DNA of 64,000 nt from JAQBZY01 sp038117205 (GTDB taxonomy: Bacteria > Pseudomonadota > Alphaproteobacteria > Rhodospirillales > Casp-alpha2). Positions 52,889-61,804 of the stretch are shown here, piece by piece; position 1 is the stretch's first letter; each line of letters starts with the position of its first letter. A program made the position numbers and the translations under genes. The DNA is taken from contig JAYOFL010000005.1 of assembly GCA_038117205.1 (NCBI GenBank), positions 21,126-85,125 on the forward strand, written 5' to 3'. The notes below the pieces were generated by a model, which saw nothing but the letters and a program-made list of their open reading frames with translations, searched no databases and had not been told where the DNA came from.

Positions 52889-55088
52889 CGCCGCCGAGGA
52901 GCCGGAAGCCGCCGTCGTCCTCAAGAAATTGCGGGATGCCGGGCTCAAGAACCCGGTCGTCGGCACGTCGATCCTGGCCACCCGGGCGTTCGCGCGGGCC
53001 GTCGGCGAAACCGACGAAGTGGTCGCGCCCTACACCAACGGCATCGTCGCGGCGACGCCGCTGCTGTTCGACACCGCCAACGAAGAGGCGCAGAACTTCA
53101 ACTCGCGCTATCAGAACCGCTTCGGCGTGCCGTCCGACTGGGTCGCCGCCTATGCCTTCGATTCCGTTCACATGATCGTCGAGGCCTTCAAGCGCGGCGA
53201 ACGCAAACCCGACGAGAAAATCCGCGACGGCGGGCGGCGGATGATCCGCGACGCCTTCGCCGCAGCCCGCAAGGTCGAGGACGGCATTCGCGGCGTCACC
53301 GGCGTGAAGACCTTCGGGCCGGAGGGCGAGGCTGTGACGCCGGTCCTGATGGGCCGCTACAACGGCCACAGCATGGTTTCGGCGCTGACGCAGTTGCAGC
53401 CGATCAAGCAGGGCACGGCCGCCAACTACATCGAGGAGCTGAAGCAGGGCCGCGTCCTCTACGTGAACGACCGCTTCATGTACAAGACCAACGTCGTCTA
53501 CACCGGCCTTCAAGTGAAGGAGGTCTCGGAGCTGGACCTGGAAAAGGGAACGGCGACGGTCGAGCTTCTGCTCTGGTTCCGCTACAGCGGCGAATTTCAG
53601 CCGGAAGACATCGTCTTCTCCAATGTGCGCGAGCCGATCAAGCTGGACAAACCCGCCGCCGAGCAGTTCTCGCAGGGGCTCAATTACAAGCTCTTCAATG
53701 TGAAGGCGAAGTTCAATTCCGACTTTTCGGTCGTGCCGAGGCCCTACGGGACCGTGCTGGTCGGCTTCGACTTCAACCACCGGCAACTGAACCGCAACAA
53801 CCTGCAATACGTGACGGACGTTCTCGGCATCGGATTGGCCGCCGGTAAGACCTTCCAGGACCTGCTGGAAGAGGATCACGCCATCAGTCCCAAGCTGGAC
53901 TGGAAGATCGACAAGGCCTGGGTGTCGCAGGAAATCGTGCCGATCGGCACCCGCGGCGACCCGACGTATGTCGGCCACGGCGCCGTCGACCCGGATTTCT
54001 CGCGGATTACCCTCGGCATTCTGATGAGCCGGGCGGAAATCAGCGCCCGCGACTTCATTTCCGAGGATTACTTCGTCTACCTGACGATCTTCGGCCTTCT
54101 CGGCACCGTGTTCGCCGTCGTCATGGACCGCAAGAAGCACGGCCGTTTCTGGTCCGCTCAGTCCTGGATCCTGCGCGTTATGTCGTGGCCGGTCCTGTTG
54201 CTGGCGGGCGGCAACCTGTTGCTCGATTTCGCCGTCGCCGAGCTCTCCAAGAGCTACGTCAACATGCTGGTGCTCGGCTACAAGTGCCTATGGTGGCTTG
54301 TGCCGGCCCGCATCATGGGGATCGCCGTCGAGCGGTTCGTCTGGGTGCCGCTGGAAGAACATACCCGGCGCATGGTGCCGAACGTGATCCGCATGTTCGG
54401 GTCGTTCAATATCTACATCCTGGCCGGCTTCGGCATCATCGCCTTCGTCTTCGACCAGAAGATCACCAGCCTGCTGGCCACCTCCGGCCTGCTCGCCATG
54501 ATCATCGGCTTGGCCGTGCAGGCTAACATTTCCAACATCTTCTCCGGCATCGCGATCAACCTGGAGCGGCCGTTCGTCGTCGGTGACTGGATCAAGATCG
54601 GCGATCTGGAGGAGGGCGAAGTCGTCGACACCACCTGGCGGACCATCCGCATCAAGACCCGCGACGGCTTCACCATCAGCATGCCGAACGGCCAGGCGTC
54701 GGAATCGCCGGTGCAGAACTTCACGGCCGGCAAGGTGACGCGGCTCTCCTATAACCTCAACGTCGACGCCAACGCCGATCCGCGGCCGATCTGCGACATC
54801 CTGGCCAAGGCGCTCCGGGAGGCGGAAGGGGTGGTCAAGGAACCGGCGCCGTCCGCGCGCTATTGCGGCACCGTTGACGGGTACAACGACTGGGGCGGCC
54901 AGTTTTCCATCCAGTATTGGATTTCCAGCTATGCCCGGCGGGAAATAGTCTCCGACGCGGCCTGGCAGAACGTCTACGCGGCCCTCGAAAAGGCCGGCTA
55001 TTGCGGCGGTTTCCAGCCGGCGCCGCAGCAAGCCCTGCCGGCGCCCGAGGAAGACGACGACGCCGAACCGCAGGCGCAACCTGCCTAA
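52740..55088 (+). CDS. Periplasmic-binding-protein / mechanosensitive (MscS) channel fusion, N-terminus missing
   Basis: The frame opens at GTG 52740, but the first ~42 codons are low-complexity and antisense to another frame; protein-like sequence begins at about 52866 (DVGTVFIAAEEPEAAVVLKK). Residues ~43-220 are the second half of a type I periplasmic binding fold (LivJ-like); the first half and signal peptide are absent. A beta-rich segment follows (VELLLWFRYSGEFQPEDIVF), then about five membrane helices and an MscS domain (GLAVQANISNIFSGIAINLE and RPFVVGDWIKIGDLEEGEVV). An intact relative would be a ligand-sensing channel of roughly 900 residues. Without a signal peptide the sensor part cannot be exported, so this copy is likely non-functional. 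The true start, if any, may be GTG 52833 or TTG 52866. Confidence 0.8.
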   Translation: MTGSGAAGSAAVSSTTGSATGGVACGCAANNVATASNSEPNGLDVGTVFIAAEEPEAAVVLKKLRDAGLKNPVVGTSILATRAFARAVGETDEVVAPYTNGIVAATPLLFDTANEEAQNFNSRYQNRFGVPSDWVAAYAFDSVHMIVEAFKRGERKPDEKIRDGGRRMIRDAFAAARKVEDGIRGVTGVKTFGPEGEAVTPVLMGRYNGHSMVSALTQLQPIKQGTAANYIEELKQGRVLYVNDRFMYKTNVVYTGLQVKEVSELDLEKGTATVELLLWFRYSGEFQPEDIVFSNVREPIKLDKPAAEQFSQGLNYKLFNVKAKFNSDFSVVPRPYGTVLVGFDFNHRQLNRNNLQYVTDVLGIGLAAGKTFQDLLEEDHAISPKLDWKIDKAWVSQEIVPIGTRGDPTYVGHGAVDPDFSRITLGILMSRAEISARDFISEDYFVYLTIFGLLGTVFAVVMDRKKHGRFWSAQSWILRVMSWPVLLLAGGNLLLDFAVAELSKSYVNMLVLGYKCLWWLVPARIMGIAVERFVWVPLEEHTRRMVPNVIRMFGSFNIYILAGFGIIAFVFDQKITSLLATSGLLAMIIGLAVQANISNIFSGIAINLERPFVVGDWIKIGDLEEGEVVDTTWRTIRIKTRDGFTISMPNGQASESPVQNFTAGKVTRLSYNLNVDANADPRPICDILAKALREAEGVVKEPAPSARYCGTVDGYNDWGGQFSIQYWISSYARREIVSDAAWQNVYAALEKAGYCGGFQPAPQQALPAPEEDDDAEPQAQPA

Positions 55089-55103
55089 TTCCGGGATAGA
55101 AAC

Positions 55104-55547
55104 ATGTTCCTCGATCTACTCAACGAACGTCAGAAAGCATCCTTCATGGTGCTCGCGAGCCGTCTGACCATGGCCGACGGCGAGGATTCCGGAGATGAGG
55201 AAGAAGCCCTCAACGCGCTCCGCGAGGAAATGCACTTCACGGGCGCGGTCGAAACGTCGCGTGTGCTCGGCGATCTCGACGTGACCGCCTTCGACACGCA
55301 CAAGTCCCGGGTCGTCGCGGCGCTGGAACTGTTGCGGCTCGCCTATGCCGACGAATACGTGCACGAGGCGGAAATCGCGCTGGTGCGCGACATCTGCGGC
55401 GAAATGGGGTTTCCCGAGGAGTGGCTGACGACGATGGGCGAGTGGGCGACCCGCTTCAACGAGATCGGCGGCGAGGAACTCGAGGGCGAAATGGCGGAAT
55501 ACCGCGAGGCCCTAGTCCAGCACGCCCATCAGATGATGGACATGTGA
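55104..55547 (+). CDS. TerB-like (tellurite-resistance family) protein
   Basis: A 147-residue acidic all-helical protein, 15 bases after the MscS-fusion gene. The pattern FMVLASRLTMADGEDSGDEE, later YADEYVHEAEIALVRDICGE, fits the TerB/DjlA metal-binding fold, with acidic residues at the end of helix 1 and in the second half as potential ligands. Function is unknown; tellurite resistance should not be assumed. It is probably co-transcribed with the channel gene. Confidence 0.8.
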   Translation: MFLDLLNERQKASFMVLASRLTMADGEDSGDEEEALNALREEMHFTGAVETSRVLGDLDVTAFDTHKSRVVAALELLRLAYADEYVHEAEIALVRDICGEMGFPEEWLTTMGEWATRFNEIGGEELEGEMAEYREALVQHAHQMMDM

Positions 55548-55560
55548 ACGCCGCCCCTGT

Positions 55561-55602
55561 GACGACGCACGTGTGACGCCGCACGTGTGACGCCGCACGT
55601 GT
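55561..55602. repeat. 14-base tandem repeat, three copies, each with CACGTG
   Basis: GACGMCGCACGTGT (M = A in the first, C in the others) occurs three times head to tail, and a fourth unit breaks off after GACG. Each unit carries the palindrome CACGTG. It fills most of the 64-base gap between the convergent TerB-like gene and speE. Confidence 0.9.
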
Positions 55603-55611
55603 GACGTCAAC

Positions 55612-56459
<848 letters not shown>

Positions 56460-56463
<4 letters not shown>

Positions 56464-56954
56464 AGGCCCCGGCCGCGCAGATGTTCCTCGAGCGCGATCC
56501 GGTCCGGCGAGAAGGCCTCGCGCAGGATCTCGATGGTCGCGTGCGGGTTGGCGGCGCCGCACATGAAGACGTCGAGCGCCGCGTACCCGCATTCCGGCCA
56601 CGTGTGGATGCTGATATGCGATTCCGCCAGCACCGCGACCCCGGAAATCCCGCCGTTCGGCGTGAAATGGTGCAAATGGATGTGCAGCAGGGTGGCGTTG
56701 GCGGCCGTCACGGCCTTGCGGAGCGCCGTTTCGACGTGATCGAGGTCGTCGAGGTACGAACCGCCGTAGACGTCGATGATCAGATGGGTTCCGGCGAATT
56801 TCACGCCGTCACGGACTTGAAAGAAGTCCTTTTGCGAGTCTTCGTTTTTCTGGATTGCGTTCCCGGTGTCGCCGTGGGCGACGGTGGGTTGCGTCAGCGC
56901 GTGCGAATTCGCCAAATCGCTACCTCCCAGGTCAAGTAGTTGCGTGGCCGCCAT
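56460..56954 (-). CDS. speD: S-adenosylmethionine decarboxylase proenzyme
   Basis: A 164-residue proenzyme that makes the aminopropyl donor for SpeE. Self-cleavage would occur at the Ser in LAESHISIHTWPE, generating the pyruvoyl group; the Cys in FMCGAANPH is the conserved catalytic acid. It is the short bacterial class (SpeH-like, as in Bacillus and Thermotoga) with an extra N-terminal extension of ~45 residues that is poorly conserved. It is coupled to speE by a 4-base overlap. Confidence 0.96.
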
Positions 56955-57010
56955 CGACCGAGGAACGCTTTGTAATCCGTGGGGTTATTGTGAATCAAGA
57001 AAATAATTGA

Positions 57011-57029
57011 CGCACAAAGTGCGCTTTTT
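57011..57029 (+). terminator. Short hairpin with T-run in the speD-channel gap
   Basis: CGCAC-AAA-GTGCG followed by CTTTTT on the + strand looks like a small intrinsic terminator or attenuator about 100 bases before the channel gene. The stem is only 5 pairs, so confidence is low. It lies in the divergent 173-base gap that must also hold the promoters of speD and the channel. Confidence 0.3.
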
Positions 57030-57127
57030 GGATTGCCGAGCCGTTGCTGGGCAACGAGTCTTCTATTGGTTCGCCTCACGGCTCCACGTTGACACGGCGG
57101 GCGGCGTTCGGCTACGAACCACGCGCC

Positions 57128-57988
57128 ATGAGCGAACATTCCATTACCCCCACGACACTGCGCGGCCGCCTGTTGCGGCTGGTCGACTCGGCCCGGTTCA
57201 ATAATGTCATTGTCGGCATTATCGTATTGAATTCGTTGGTGATCGGCCTGCAGACCTCGGACGAGATGACGGCCCGGTTCGGTCTCGCGCTGGACATCCT
57301 CGACGAAGTCTTCCTGGCCGTCTTCGTCGTCGAGTTGGCGGCTCGGATGATCGCCTACGGCACCGGCTTCGTGCGCCGGCCCTGGAGCGTGTTCGATTTC
57401 CTCGTCGTCGCCATCGCGCTGACGCCGGGCGCCGAGGCGTTTTCCGTCGTCCGCGCGCTCAGAATTCTCCGCGCGCTGCGGCTGATCTCGCAGGTGCCGA
57501 CCATGCGCGTCGTCGTCGAGGCGCTGCTGCGCTCGCTGCCGGGCCTGGGCTCGACGGCGATCCTGATGCTGCTGATCTATTATGTCGGCGGCGTCATGGC
57601 GACGGTGCTGTTGAAGGACACCTTCCCGCAGTTCTTCGGCGATCTCTGGAGCTCCATCTACAGCCTGTTCCAGATCATGACCCTGGAAAGCTGGTCCATG
57701 GGGATCGTCCGGCCGGTGATGGAAAAGCATCCCTACGCCTGGGGGTTCTTCGTCCCCTATATCGTGCTGACGACGATTCTGACCTTGAATCTCGTGGTCG
57801 CCATCGTCGTCGATTCCATGCAGTCGGCGAAGAAGATGATGGTCGAGGAAGATAACGAAGCCGCCGCCGAGGCCGGTCGCCCGACGGAAGCGACCCTGGA
57901 AACCCTGCACGGGGAAATCACCAAACTGACGGCCATGGTTTCCGAACTCAACGCCAAGATCGACGGCAAGGACAACACCTCCAGATGA
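57128..57988 (+). CDS. Voltage-gated sodium channel of the BacNav (NaChBac) family
   Basis: A 286-residue single-domain six-helix channel. S1 is NNVIVGIIVLNSLVIGL; S4 has spaced arginines (VVRALRILRALRLISQVP). The pore loop reads FQIMTLESWSMGIVRPVME; TLESW is the exact selectivity-filter signature of BacNav channels, so Na+ selectivity is expected. S6 is ILTLNLVVAIVVDSM. The C-terminus has a neck and a coiled coil (ETLHGEITKLTAMVSELNAKI) for tetramer assembly. ATG 57128 gives a normal length (NaChBac has 274 residues). Its stop overlaps the argS start by 4 bases. Confidence 0.95.
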   Translation: MSEHSITPTTLRGRLLRLVDSARFNNVIVGIIVLNSLVIGLQTSDEMTARFGLALDILDEVFLAVFVVELAARMIAYGTGFVRRPWSVFDFLVVAIALTPGAEAFSVVRALRILRALRLISQVPTMRVVVEALLRSLPGLGSTAILMLLIYYVGGVMATVLLKDTFPQFFGDLWSSIYSLFQIMTLESWSMGIVRPVMEKHPYAWGFFVPYIVLTTILTLNLVVAIVVDSMQSAKKMMVEEDNEAAAEAGRPTEATLETLHGEITKLTAMVSELNAKIDGKDNTSR

Positions 57989-59733
57989 ACCTGTTCCAGG
58001 AATTCCAATCGCGTATCGTCGGCATCGTCGAGGCGCTGTCCGCCGATGGCGCCCTGCGGGCGGGGCTCGATGCGTCGCGGGTGTCGGTCGAGCCGCCGCG
58101 CGACGCCCAGCACGGCGACATCAGCACCAACGCCGCCATGGTTCTGGCCAAGCCGGCCGGCATGAAGCCGCGCGATTTGGCCGAGAAGATCGCGCTCGGC
58201 ATGCGCCGCCTGGACGGCGTGACGGAGGTCGAGGTCGCCGGCCCCGGGTTCATCAATGCCCGGCTTTCCGCCGATTTCTGGCGCGCCCGGCTCGCCGAAG
58301 TTCTGAAGGCCGGCCGGGAATACGGCACGGCGCCCAAGCGGAACATGCCGCCGATCAACGTCGAATACGTCTCCGCCAATCCGACCGGGCCGTTACATGT
58401 GGCGCACGCGCGCGGCGCGGTCGTCGGCGACGCCCTGGTCGGCCTGCTCAGGAAGGCCGGCTATCCGGTGACGTCCGAGTACTACATCAACGACGCCGGC
58501 GCCCAGGTCGAAAAGCTCGCCCGCTCGGCGCACCTCCGCTATCGCGAGGCGCTCGGTGAGGACATCGGCGAAATCCCGGAAGGCCTCTATCCCGGCGACT
58601 ACATGGTGCCGATCGGCAAGGAATTGGCCGACAAGTACGGCCGGCAGTTCGTCGAGGCCCCGGAAACCGAATGGCTGGAATTGTTCCGCGCCACCGCCGT
58701 CGAGCGGCAGATGGCGACGATCAGGGAAGATCTGGCGGTGCTCGGCATCTCGCAGGACGTGTTCACGTCGGAGCGGCACCTCGTCACGCACGGCAAGGTG
58801 GAGCACGTTCTCGACGTGTTAACCGAGAAAGGGTTGATCTATCGCGGCGTGCTGGAACCGCCCAAGGGCAAGGCGGCGCCGGAGGACTGGGAACCGCGTG
58901 AACAGACGCTGTTCCGGGCCACCGACTTCGGCGACGACACGGACCGGCCGCTCAAGAAATCCGACGGCAGCTGGACCTACTTCTCGAACGACATCGCCAA
59001 TCACCTGGACAAGTTCCAGCGTGGCTTCCGGACGATGATCGACGTCTGGGGCGCCGACCACGGCGGTTACGTCAAGCGCATGCAGGCGGCCGTCCGCGCC
59101 GTCACGGGGGGCGAGGGCGAGCTCGACGTCAAACTCTGCCAGATGGTGCATCTCAAGAAGGGCGGCGAGCCGTTCCGCATGTCGAAGCGGGCCGGCAACT
59201 TCGTCACGTTGCGCGACCTGATCGACGAGGTCGGGCGCGACGTGGTGCGGTTCATCATGCTGACCCGCAAGAACGACACGCAGATGGAATTCGACCTGGA
59301 AAAGGCCCTCGAGCAGTCGCGCGACAACCCGGTCTTCTACGTGCAGTACGCGCATGCGCGCTGCCACTCGGTGCTCCGGAACGCCGCCGAGACGCAAATG
59401 CTCGCCGGCGTCGACCTGGCGTCGGCCGATTTGTCGCCGCTGGCGGACGAGGGCGAGTTGCGCCTCGTCAAGTTCATGGCGCAGTGGCCGCGCACGGTCG
59501 AGGACGCGGCGGCGGCGCACGAGCCGCACCGGATCGCCTTCTATCTCTACGAACTGGCGTCGGAATTTCATCAGCACTGGAACCGGGGCAAGGACGACGC
59601 CCGGCTGCGCTTCATTCATGAGGACGACCCGAAGGGGACGGCGGCCCGCCTCGCGCTCGTCACCGGCGTCGCGACGGTGATAGCGTCCGGTCTCGAAGTC
59701 ATGGGCGTGACGCCGCTGGAAGAACTCCGCTAG
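57985..59733 (+). CDS. argS: Arginyl-tRNA synthetase
   Basis: A 582-residue class I synthetase. The HIGH motif is HVAH in SANPTGPLHVAHARGAVVGD and the KMSKS-like loop is FRMSKRAGNFVTL; the N-terminal additional domain and the C-terminal DALR anticodon-binding domain (residues ~465-582) are complete. ATG 57985 overlaps the channel stop (ATGA), an unusual coupling of an essential gene to an ion channel. Confidence 0.97.
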   Translation: MNLFQEFQSRIVGIVEALSADGALRAGLDASRVSVEPPRDAQHGDISTNAAMVLAKPAGMKPRDLAEKIALGMRRLDGVTEVEVAGPGFINARLSADFWRARLAEVLKAGREYGTAPKRNMPPINVEYVSANPTGPLHVAHARGAVVGDALVGLLRKAGYPVTSEYYINDAGAQVEKLARSAHLRYREALGEDIGEIPEGLYPGDYMVPIGKELADKYGRQFVEAPETEWLELFRATAVERQMATIREDLAVLGISQDVFTSERHLVTHGKVEHVLDVLTEKGLIYRGVLEPPKGKAAPEDWEPREQTLFRATDFGDDTDRPLKKSDGSWTYFSNDIANHLDKFQRGFRTMIDVWGADHGGYVKRMQAAVRAVTGGEGELDVKLCQMVHLKKGGEPFRMSKRAGNFVTLRDLIDEVGRDVVRFIMLTRKNDTQMEFDLEKALEQSRDNPVFYVQYAHARCHSVLRNAAETQMLAGVDLASADLSPLADEGELRLVKFMAQWPRTVEDAAAAHEPHRIAFYLYELASEFHQHWNRGKDDARLRFIHEDDPKGTAARLALVTGVATVIASGLEVMGVTPLEELR

Positions 59734-59742
59734 TCTCTCCGC

Positions 59743-60363
59743 ATGCGCGGATTTCGCACCGGTATCGACCATCTCGCCGCCACGTGCCCCGACATGGGGC
59801 GGATCGTCCGGGATTGCGGCCGGCCGCGCTCGCGTCAGAAGGAGCCGGGGTTTCCGACCCTGGTCCGCATCATCGTCGATCAGCAGGTTTCCGTGCATGC
59901 CGGGCGGGCGATCTGGGGCCGGCTCGAAGAGGCGCTCGGCGCCGTCACGCCGGCGGCCGTGCTGCGGGCCGGGGAGGGGCCGCTTCGCGCCGCCGGCTTG
60001 AGCGGCTCCAAGACCCGCTATGTACTCGGCATCGCCCAAGCTATTCGCTCGGGCGAGATCGACCTGGACGGGCTGGCGCGGCGCCGTGACGAGACCGTGC
60101 AGCGCGAACTGATGGCGCTCAAGGGTATCGGCCGCTGGACGGCGGAAATCTATCTGATGTTCGCGCTCGGCCGGCGCGACGTCTGGCCGGCGGGGGATGT
60201 CGCCCTACAGGCGGCGGCGGGACATCTGCTCGGTTACGACGAGCGGCCCGACATGGCACTCCTGGACGAGATCGGCGAGCGCTGGCGGCCGTACCGCAGC
60301 GTCGCCGCCGTCATGCTCTGGCACTATTATCACCGGATTCCGCTGCTCGACGCCCGCGACTAG
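59743..60363 (+). CDS. DNA-3-methyladenine glycosylase, AlkA-like HhH-GPD protein
   Basis: A 206-residue base-excision repair glycosylase. It has the helix-hairpin-helix motif LMALKGIGRWTAEIYLMFAL followed by the Gly/Pro-rich loop and catalytic Asp in VWPAGDVALQ; IIVDQQVSVHAGRAIWGRL is the family's N-terminal helix pair. It lacks the N-terminal beta domain of E. coli AlkA, matching the short bacterial AlkA type. It follows argS by 9 bases. Confidence 0.93.
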   Translation: MRGFRTGIDHLAATCPDMGRIVRDCGRPRSRQKEPGFPTLVRIIVDQQVSVHAGRAIWGRLEEALGAVTPAAVLRAGEGPLRAAGLSGSKTRYVLGIAQAIRSGEIDLDGLARRRDETVQRELMALKGIGRWTAEIYLMFALGRRDVWPAGDVALQAAAGHLLGYDERPDMALLDEIGERWRPYRSVAAVMLWHYYHRIPLLDARD

Positions 60364-60390
60364 GCAGGCGTCGGCGCGGATCGAGCGATC

Positions 60391-61794
60391 TCAGCGTTCG
60401 CGGAAGCTTTCCTGCAGCGCCTTGACGATCGGTTTCAGCAGGAATTCCAGCAGCGTCTTCTTGCCGGTCTTGATGTCGCAGATCACTTCCATGCCCGGCA
60501 GCACCCGGTTCCGGGTGTTGTCGTCGCCGACGTAGTTCTTCGCCAGCTTGATGCGGGCCCGGTAGAAGGTCTCGCCCTTTTCGTCCTGCACGGTGGTCGC
60601 GGAGATGCCCTCGATCGTGCCGTCGATGCCGCCGTAGCGCGTGTAATCGAACGCCGTGACCTTGACCGTCGCCTCCTGCGCCTTGTGGATAAAGCCGATG
60701 TCCTGGGTCGTGATGCGGGCTTCGACGTAGAGCTCCGCGTCCTTCGGGATCACTTCGAGGACCGTCGAGCCCGGCGCGATGACGCCGCCGACGGTCTGCG
60801 TCTGCAATTCCTGGGCGATGCCTTCGACGGGCGAGCGGATGGCAAGGCGGCGGATCTGGTCGTTCTTGAGCTGGATGGTTTCCTTCAACTCGGCGATTTC
60901 GGCGACGACCTGCGCGTATTGTTCGCGGGCGTCCATGCGGAGCCGGGATTCCATCTCGGCCAAGCGGCTCTGCGCCTCGTCGATGGAGTTGTTGGCGGTG
61001 CGCTGCTTACCCATGAGTTCGGCCAGCGCCGATTCAGCGCGCGCCAGCTCGCGACGGTCGTTGAGCAGGATGACCTTGGAGATCAGGCCCTTTTCCTCGA
61101 GGGTGCGGCGCATCTCCACCTGTTCCTTGAGGATGTCGATCTGCCGCTTGTTGCCGGCGACCTGGTCCTTGAGGAGCGCGAGCTCGTTCTTGCGCTGGCT
61201 CAACTGGTCGCGCAGCACGTCCGCCTGGGCGCGATAGGCTTCCTGCTTCGCCGCCAGCACCTCGGCCTGGGACTTGGCGAGGTCGCGGAAGCGCGGCTCG
61301 ATCTTCGAGATGTCGAAATCCTGGCCGCCGGAAACGGCCCGCAACTGGGCCGCTTTCAACTCGAGACTGCTGAGACGCGTCGCCAACTGATCGCGCTCCG
61401 GCACGACGCCGGCGTCGGCAAGAACGATCAGAATCTGATCCTTCTTCACGTCGTCGCCCTCGCGGACGTGGATTTCCTTGACGATGCCGCCTTCCAGATG
61501 CTGCACGCGCTGCACGGTGCCGACCGGCGACACTTCGCCCGACGACACCACGACCTCGGTCACGACCGACTTGTAGGCCCAATAGATGGCCGCGATGACC
61601 ATGATGCCGACGAATACGGCGGTGAAGCGAATGAGGTGGCTGGGGCCGCGCTCTTCCAGCATCAGCGACTGCGCCAGCGAGCCGCGCCCGACCAGGAATC
61701 CCTCGTCGGCGACCATCGGCGCGCCGGGGATCGGCGGCGGCGGCGCCTTCGGCGCCGGGAATTTTGCGTTCGGTGGGGTGTTGGCGTCCATCAT
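60391..61794 (-). CDS. Type I secretion periplasmic adaptor, HlyD family (second system)
   Basis: A 467-residue adaptor with a Pro/Ala-rich cytoplasmic N-tail (AKFPAPKAPPPPIPGAP), one membrane helix (LIRFTAVFVGIMVIAAIYWA), a lipoyl half (VQHLEGGIVKEIHVREGDDV), a long coiled-coil hairpin and the C-terminal VLPGMEVICDIKTGKKTLLE motif. ATG 61794 or 61791 both fit a GGGAG ribosome-binding site. It is 10 bases after the ABC gene. It is clearly related to the adaptor at 49.5-50.8 kb but has a longer N-tail. Confidence 0.94.
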   Translation of the reverse strand: MMDANTPPNAKFPAPKAPPPPIPGAPMVADEGFLVGRGSLAQSLMLEERGPSHLIRFTAVFVGIMVIAAIYWAYKSVVTEVVVSSGEVSPVGTVQRVQHLEGGIVKEIHVREGDDVKKDQILIVLADAGVVPERDQLATRLSSLELKAAQLRAVSGGQDFDISKIEPRFRDLAKSQAEVLAAKQEAYRAQADVLRDQLSQRKNELALLKDQVAGNKRQIDILKEQVEMRRTLEEKGLISKVILLNDRRELARAESALAELMGKQRTANNSIDEAQSRLAEMESRLRMDAREQYAQVVAEIAELKETIQLKNDQIRRLAIRSPVEGIAQELQTQTVGGVIAPGSTVLEVIPKDAELYVEARITTQDIGFIHKAQEATVKVTAFDYTRYGGIDGTIEGISATTVQDEKGETFYRARIKLAKNYVGDDNTRNRVLPGMEVICDIKTGKKTLLEFLLKPIVKALQESFRER

Positions 61795-61804
61795 ACGGCT
61801 CCCA

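Noticed and set aside
55104..55547. Tellurite resistance determinant
   Set aside because: Only a TerB-like fold is visible; no terC, terD or terZ genes are nearby, so the phenotype should not be assigned.
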